NCBI GenBank assembly: GCA_964520045.1
Contig: CAZFMJ010000071.1
Span: 1-14,789 of the forward strand
Length of the DNA stretch: 14,789 nucleotides
Direction of reading: 5' to 3'
Source: CAZFMJ01 sp964520045
GTDB taxonomy: Bacteria; Elusimicrobiota; Elusimicrobia; Elusimicrobiales; CAZFMJ01
Shown: piece after piece, positions 12,329 through 14,789 of the stretch
How the letters are laid out: every line of letters starts with the position of its first letter
How positions within the stretch are numbered: position 1 is the first letter of the stretch
Notes under the pieces: generated by a model
Told to the model about the DNA's origin: nothing
What the model saw: only the letters and a program-made list of their open reading frames with translations
The model's database searches: none
Made by a program: the position numbers and the translations under genes

Positions 12329-12444
12329 GTTCCCGAACAGGAATATTTTTAATTGAATTACCCAGCGCGCAATATTTTATTCCCGAACGGTAATATTATA
12401 ACAGCAACATCCTCTTTTGTCAATAGTTATTACCGCTCGGGAAT
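12329..12444. promoter_or_regulatory. HipB operator array, three inverted repeats spaced 50 bp
   Basis: Three 16-bp inverted repeats: GTTCCCGAACAGGAAT (12329-12344), ATTCCCGAACGGTAAT (12379-12394) and ATTACCGCTCGGGAAT (12429-12444). The consensus is ATTCCCG-NN-CGGKAAT. Their centres are exactly 50 bp apart. O1 covers the hipB ribosome site, O2 lies just downstream of the -10 and O3 just upstream of the -35. This placement fits autorepression with DNA looping or wrapping by HipB-HipA. Confidence 0.8.
12395..12423 (-). promoter_or_regulatory. Consensus sigma70-type promoter of hipBA
   Basis: TTGACA (12418-12423), a 17-base spacer and TATAAT (12395-12400) on the minus strand are perfect on all counts. 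The start falls near 12388, inside operator O2, and gives a leader of about 65 nt. Confidence 0.88.
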
Positions 12445-12545
12445 AGCAGCTTTTCCGCCAGCCGCACCTGCGTCCAGCGTCGCTCATGACGCAGCTTGCG
12501 AATCTGTTCTCCGATAAAAAACCGCCGTTTGTCTTGTTTAATCAT
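12420..12545 (-). pseudogene. XRE-family regulator, truncated after helix 2
   Basis: ATG 12545 opens a 41-codon frame whose first ~33 residues (IGEQIRKLRHERRWTQVRLAEKL at 11-33) are the beginning of an XRE helix-turn-helix, as in HigA- or HipB-type antitoxins. After LAEKL the frame runs into the hipBA operator O3 and -35 and stops at 12420, so the recognition helix and the rest are gone. The hipBA module apparently inserted here or replaced the 3' part. The start overlaps a 15-bp perfect palindrome that looks like the repressor's own operator. The fragment is GC-richer than hipB. No function is expected, though the peptide might still be made. Confidence 0.6.
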
Positions 12546-12581
12546 ATCGCTATGGCGACATATTTATCGCCATAGCGATAT
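12544..12581. promoter_or_regulatory. Perfect 15-bp inverted repeat, candidate operator
   Basis: ATATCGCTATGGCGA (12544-12558) and TCGCCATAGCGATAT (12567-12581) are exact complements around an 8-base loop. Each arm contains the near-palindrome TCGCNATNGCGA, so the site may be two adjacent operator dimers. It overlaps the ATG of the truncated XRE gene. It lacks a T run, so a terminator is unlikely. Confidence 0.6.
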
Positions 12582-12792
12582 TGCAACAGATAAACTCTTG
12601 TTTTTCAAGACCTATTTTAATGCCCGCCCGAAAAATAATAAAGCCGATATGCCGGAAAATGATTTCATTCCGGCTTTCAACCGAACCTTTTTGGGCTGAT
12701 GCAATCAATCTCCGTTCTTTTGTCAGGGATATTTTTTTATATTGAGGAATCAGCCTGTGGTAATTTGCATGGATGGAAAATATAAACCGCAT
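12550..12792 (-). pseudogene. Sigma-70-like N-terminal fragment
   Basis: An 80-codon frame. Residues ~20-60 (KKISLTKERRLIASAQKGS, then RNEIIFRHIGFIIFRAGIKIGLE) look like sigma-70 regions 1.2-2.1, where a Glu/Arg-rich Leu-Ala-Ala-Gln-Gly segment is followed by Asn/Arg-rich helices. The frame ends inside the 15-bp palindrome, before the DNA-melting and promoter-binding parts of region 2, so it is a remnant rather than a working sigma factor. It begins immediately after the AbiEii-like gene without a clear ribosome site. Other reading: a small phage- or element-borne protein that only resembles sigma. The similarity is judged by eye. Confidence 0.4.
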
Positions 12793-12794
12793 GA

Positions 12795-13637
12795 TTATTT
12801 ATTGATTGCAGACAGAATGTCCGCAGCCAGAGCGGCGCATGAAGCGGCAATGGTTTCGGGAGGTTCGGAGCGACCTACGGCTCTCGCCGCCATCCGCGAG
12901 CCTTCAGATTCAGGTTTGGCAAAAAGACTTTCCAGCAGCCCCACGGCCCCCCAGCTGACAGCGCCGGCAATTTTGTCCATAAGGAGCTTTGACCATACCC
13001 CGGCTACAGCCGCCGTCTGCGTTGCGCGCAGGAGACGCAGAACGTCAAGGGCATCTTTATCCTTCAGCCTGCCCTGCTCCCCCTGCCTGTCGGCTATCTT
13101 GTGAAGCTTGGAAATAAGAAGAGCCGTCGGCCCCGCCACCGCGACACCAAACCCCCTCGTGTCGGTTGGATCAAGAGCGGTGATAATCTTTTTTTCCTTA
13201 TCCGACAAAGCGGCTTCCAGTCCTTTAACTTTACGGGCGACCGTATTGCCATGAACGCCAAGCCGCGCTCCGCGCCGGCCTGCTCCTCCGATGGATTCCG
13301 GAACCAAAAAATCTATTTTAACCGAAACGTCTGTTTTCTCTGCGAGCGTTGCTTTAGCCAGCCATGTTCCCACATCGGCGCCGCTTCTCTGGAAACCAGC
13401 AGAGCGAATAGCGTCTTCCAGCTTAGGCTCATTCGATAAAAATTGCGGGTCAATTGCCAAATCAGCATCGCTTGTATATTCCGCCACTGCCAGGCCCGCG
13501 GGCCCCGTATGTAAATATACCGCCTGGGCGCCGACCAGGATAAGGGCGTCCCTCTGGGAACCAAAAGCATCCAGCGCGTCGAGCAGGACGCGGCGGGCCA
13601 GAATATAAAGAGGATCAGCGCCGCCAGGATGATTCAT
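12795..13637 (-). CDS. AbiEii-like nucleotidyltransferase toxin
   Basis: A 280-aa protein from ATG 13637 (GGAGG lies three to four bases upstream). It has a nucleotidyltransferase core: ILVGAQAVYLH (33-43) followed by YTSDADLAID (54-63) with the Asp-x-Asp pair Asp57/Asp59, then a KIDFLVP strand and an LLISKLHKIADR..KDKDALDVLRLL segment typical of the AbiEii/MNT group. The usual GGxAL is GAQAV here. Family toxins add nucleotides to tRNA ends or other targets; the substrate here is unknown. It overlaps the upstream AbiEi-like gene by 23 nt, so translation is coupled. A longer TTG-started form from 13655 is less likely. The C-terminal ~80 residues are Ala-rich helices. Confidence 0.8.
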   Translation of the reverse strand: MNHPGGADPLYILARRVLLDALDAFGSQRDALILVGAQAVYLHTGPAGLAVAEYTSDADLAIDPQFLSNEPKLEDAIRSAGFQRSGADVGTWLAKATLAEKTDVSVKIDFLVPESIGGAGRRGARLGVHGNTVARKVKGLEAALSDKEKKIITALDPTDTRGFGVAVAGPTALLISKLHKIADRQGEQGRLKDKDALDVLRLLRATQTAAVAGVWSKLLMDKIAGAVSWGAVGLLESLFAKPESEGSRMAARAVGRSEPPETIAASCAALAADILSAINK

Positions 13638-14691
13638 TTTCCTCCATCCAATCAAGCAGAGCCTGGCCTTCGGCCGGGGATCGGCCGGGGCCGGTAAGTA
13701 AATCCACTGCGATCTGGCTCAACGCGGCGCAGGGCATTCCGCCCCGCTCCTGTATGCGGTCAAAAACAACTGCATCGTATGGTTCAGCCAGCAGAACATT
13801 GGCCCCGGATTCAGCGGGCCGGAGCCCAAGTCTTTGCGCGGCTTCTTCAGGAGAATCAATATATGCTGTCAGGAGTTTAGCCGGAGCAATAGGCGCTATT
13901 GCTCCGGCCGCAGTTGAGCCTGTTACGGCAACGCGTTTCCCCGCAGAAACCAATCGGCCGGGAAAATCTGAAAGGCCGCGGGGTTCCAGATACGAAACCA
14001 CTCTATTGGATTCCATGAATGAGTAATCCCGCGCCCATCGTTCAATGAGCCCGCGCCAGCGGACCATAGTCACGGGCCCGCGACAAGTTCTTTCAATAAG
14101 ATCCTCCGTTTCCAGAAAAGACAGAACCCTCGAAACATAACCGGGGTCAATACCCGTGCCGGACGCCAGTTTGCGGACAGCAAAAGGAGGCATTATATCG
14201 CAGAGAGCGCGTATGATTCTGCCGGCCTTAGCGCCTTTAAGCGACCGCGCCTGCCGCTCCTGTCTATGGGGATTCCGCTCTGCTCCCTGAGTCTCAATGT
14301 AAAGAGCGGGGCGGGAGGCGGTAATGCGTATATTTCCCGTAGGGTCGGCATAAGACATATTAAGTTCCTTGAGACGCTGACGCACGCTCAGGCCTAAAAA
14401 CGGCGCCGCGATAAGCGGAATAGCTTTATGCCCAAAATTCTTTATGTAAGCCCTTAGTCGTTCGACCGCGCCGGATACATCTTTGGGCTCCAAGCTGGCT
14501 TTAATCTCAATGATAATCAGAACATTCTCGCCGTGCGGACCTGAACTTTTGATTATATAATCCGGTTCCCATCCTTTTTTCGGAGAAACAATTTTGCCGA
14601 CAGCCTTCCACCCGGGCGGAAACCGCTGCCGGAGAAGTTCCAGAATGGATTGCCCCAATCTGTTGCCTAAAATAGCCTTGTTGCTCATCAT
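13615..14691 (-). CDS. AbiEi-like antitoxin with nuclease-fold N-terminus and winged helix
   Basis: A 358-aa protein. Residues ~35-75 resemble a restriction-endonuclease fold (PDYIIKS..VLIIIEIKAS) with Asp44, Glu62 and Lys64 in PD-(D/E)XK spacing. AAPFLGLSVRQRLKELNMSYADPTGNIRI (from ~95) is the segment typical of AbiEi-type antitoxins, and ~158-200 is a winged helix (FAVRKLASGTGIDPGYVSRVLSFLE). The C-terminal ~130 residues (from ~240) match the AbiEi partner-binding region in general layout. It should repress its own promoter and counter the AbiEii-like toxin encoded directly downstream. The start is chosen from the promoter: transcription begins near 14694, after ATG 14700, leaving ATG 14691 or 14688 as leaderless starts. 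Database tools may prefer 14700 or TTG 14718. Confidence 0.82.
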   Translation of the reverse strand: MMSNKAILGNRLGQSILELLRQRFPPGWKAVGKIVSPKKGWEPDYIIKSSGPHGENVLIIIEIKASLEPKDVSGAVERLRAYIKNFGHKAIPLIAAPFLGLSVRQRLKELNMSYADPTGNIRITASRPALYIETQGAERNPHRQERQARSLKGAKAGRIIRALCDIMPPFAVRKLASGTGIDPGYVSRVLSFLETEDLIERTCRGPVTMVRWRGLIERWARDYSFMESNRVVSYLEPRGLSDFPGRLVSAGKRVAVTGSTAAGAIAPIAPAKLLTAYIDSPEEAAQRLGLRPAESGANVLLAEPYDAVVFDRIQERGGMPCAALSQIAVDLLTGPGRSPAEGQALLDWMEENESSWRR

Positions 14692-14717
14692 GTGCAACAT
14701 AGTATATATTGGCAACA
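14680..14717. promoter_or_regulatory. GTTGC/GCAAC repeats at the AbiE promoter, candidate operator
   Basis: On the plus strand GTTGC (14680-14684) and GCAAC (14694-14698) form an inverted repeat over the start codons, and GCAACA is repeated at 14694 and 14712, 18 bases apart, inside the promoter spacer. AbiEi proteins are known to repress their promoters by binding repeats at this position. Confidence 0.4.
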
Positions 14718-14729
14718 ACGATTTGTCAA
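14701..14729 (-). promoter_or_regulatory. Consensus promoter of the AbiE-like pair
   Basis: TTGACA (14724-14729), 17 bases and TATACT (14701-14706) on the minus strand. The -35 is perfect, the -10 has one change. The start near 14694 leaves almost no leader before ATG 14691. Confidence 0.8.
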
Positions 14730-14789
14730 GGCCTACGTATCGCGCAAGCTAAAATGTTACCCAAGGCAGTATCATCTTGCAATGTAAAA

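Noticed and set aside
12544..12581. Terminator or CRISPR-like repeat
   Set aside because: No T run on either strand and only a single copy; its place over a start codon fits an operator better.
1..14789. CRISPR array, replication origin, intact insertion sequence or integrase gene
   Set aside because: No regularly spaced long repeats, no DnaA-box cluster and no transposase or recombinase reading frame were seen; only possible remnants.

Overview
This is bacterial DNA of mixed composition. Every gene I can support lies on the minus strand. The content is that of an accessory or defence island: restriction-modification, a HipBA module, an AbiE-type pair, a YhcG-type nuclease, an SUMF1-fold exported protein and an unrecognised three-gene cassette. 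I cannot name the species. No housekeeping gene is present, and the only stable-RNA sequence is a 3' tRNA half. The dispersed palindromic repeats, Shine-Dalgarno sites (AGGAGG) and sigma70-like promoters fit many Gram-negative lineages.

Layout from left to right, all transcribed right to left. (1) 1-1140: the 5' part of an exported beta-rich protein that runs off the window, and a 54-aa small ORF with a very strong ribosome binding site. (2) 1173-1238: three repeat units at exact 22-nt spacing that resemble an insertion-sequence end. (3) 1251-3520: a three-gene restriction-modification operon with a leaderless-looking promoter. It encodes a DpnA-like adenine methyltransferase, a small protein with ADP-ribosyltransferase-like features, and a PD-(D/E)XK endonuclease. 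(4) 3590-7890: a three-gene operon between two diverged copies of a ~110-125 bp repeat. It encodes a 662-aa HTH protein with a nucleoside-deoxyribosyltransferase/TIR-like domain, a dCTP-deaminase/dUTPase-fold protein that has lost its catalytic Glu and gained two membrane helices, and an Old Yellow Enzyme-type flavoprotein. This is my best candidate for an undescribed system. (5) 7892-9878: an exported SUMF1-fold protein followed by a DUF1016/YhcG nuclease. (6) 9879-10660: dispersed repeats, a small two-helix membrane protein and terminators. (7) 10630-10834: a consensus promoter, the 3' half of an initiator-type tRNA-Met, and a terminator. (8) 10826-12444: hipBA, with a perfect promoter and three operators exactly 50 bp apart. 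(9) 12420-12792: a truncated XRE repressor with a 15-bp perfect palindrome at its start, and a sigma-70-like fragment. (10) 12795-14729: an AbiEi/AbiEii-like pair with a consensus promoter placed to make a leaderless message.

How the genes work together: the restriction operon pairs self-marking with cutting. HipBA and AbiE are self-repressed toxin-antitoxin-type modules. In the central cassette the likely logic is a nucleotide-binding membrane protein plus a nucleotide- or NAD-processing effector, with a flavoenzyme added. That is an inference from domain types and gene order only. Truncated genes and repeat remnants at the module borders show that the region was assembled by successive insertions.
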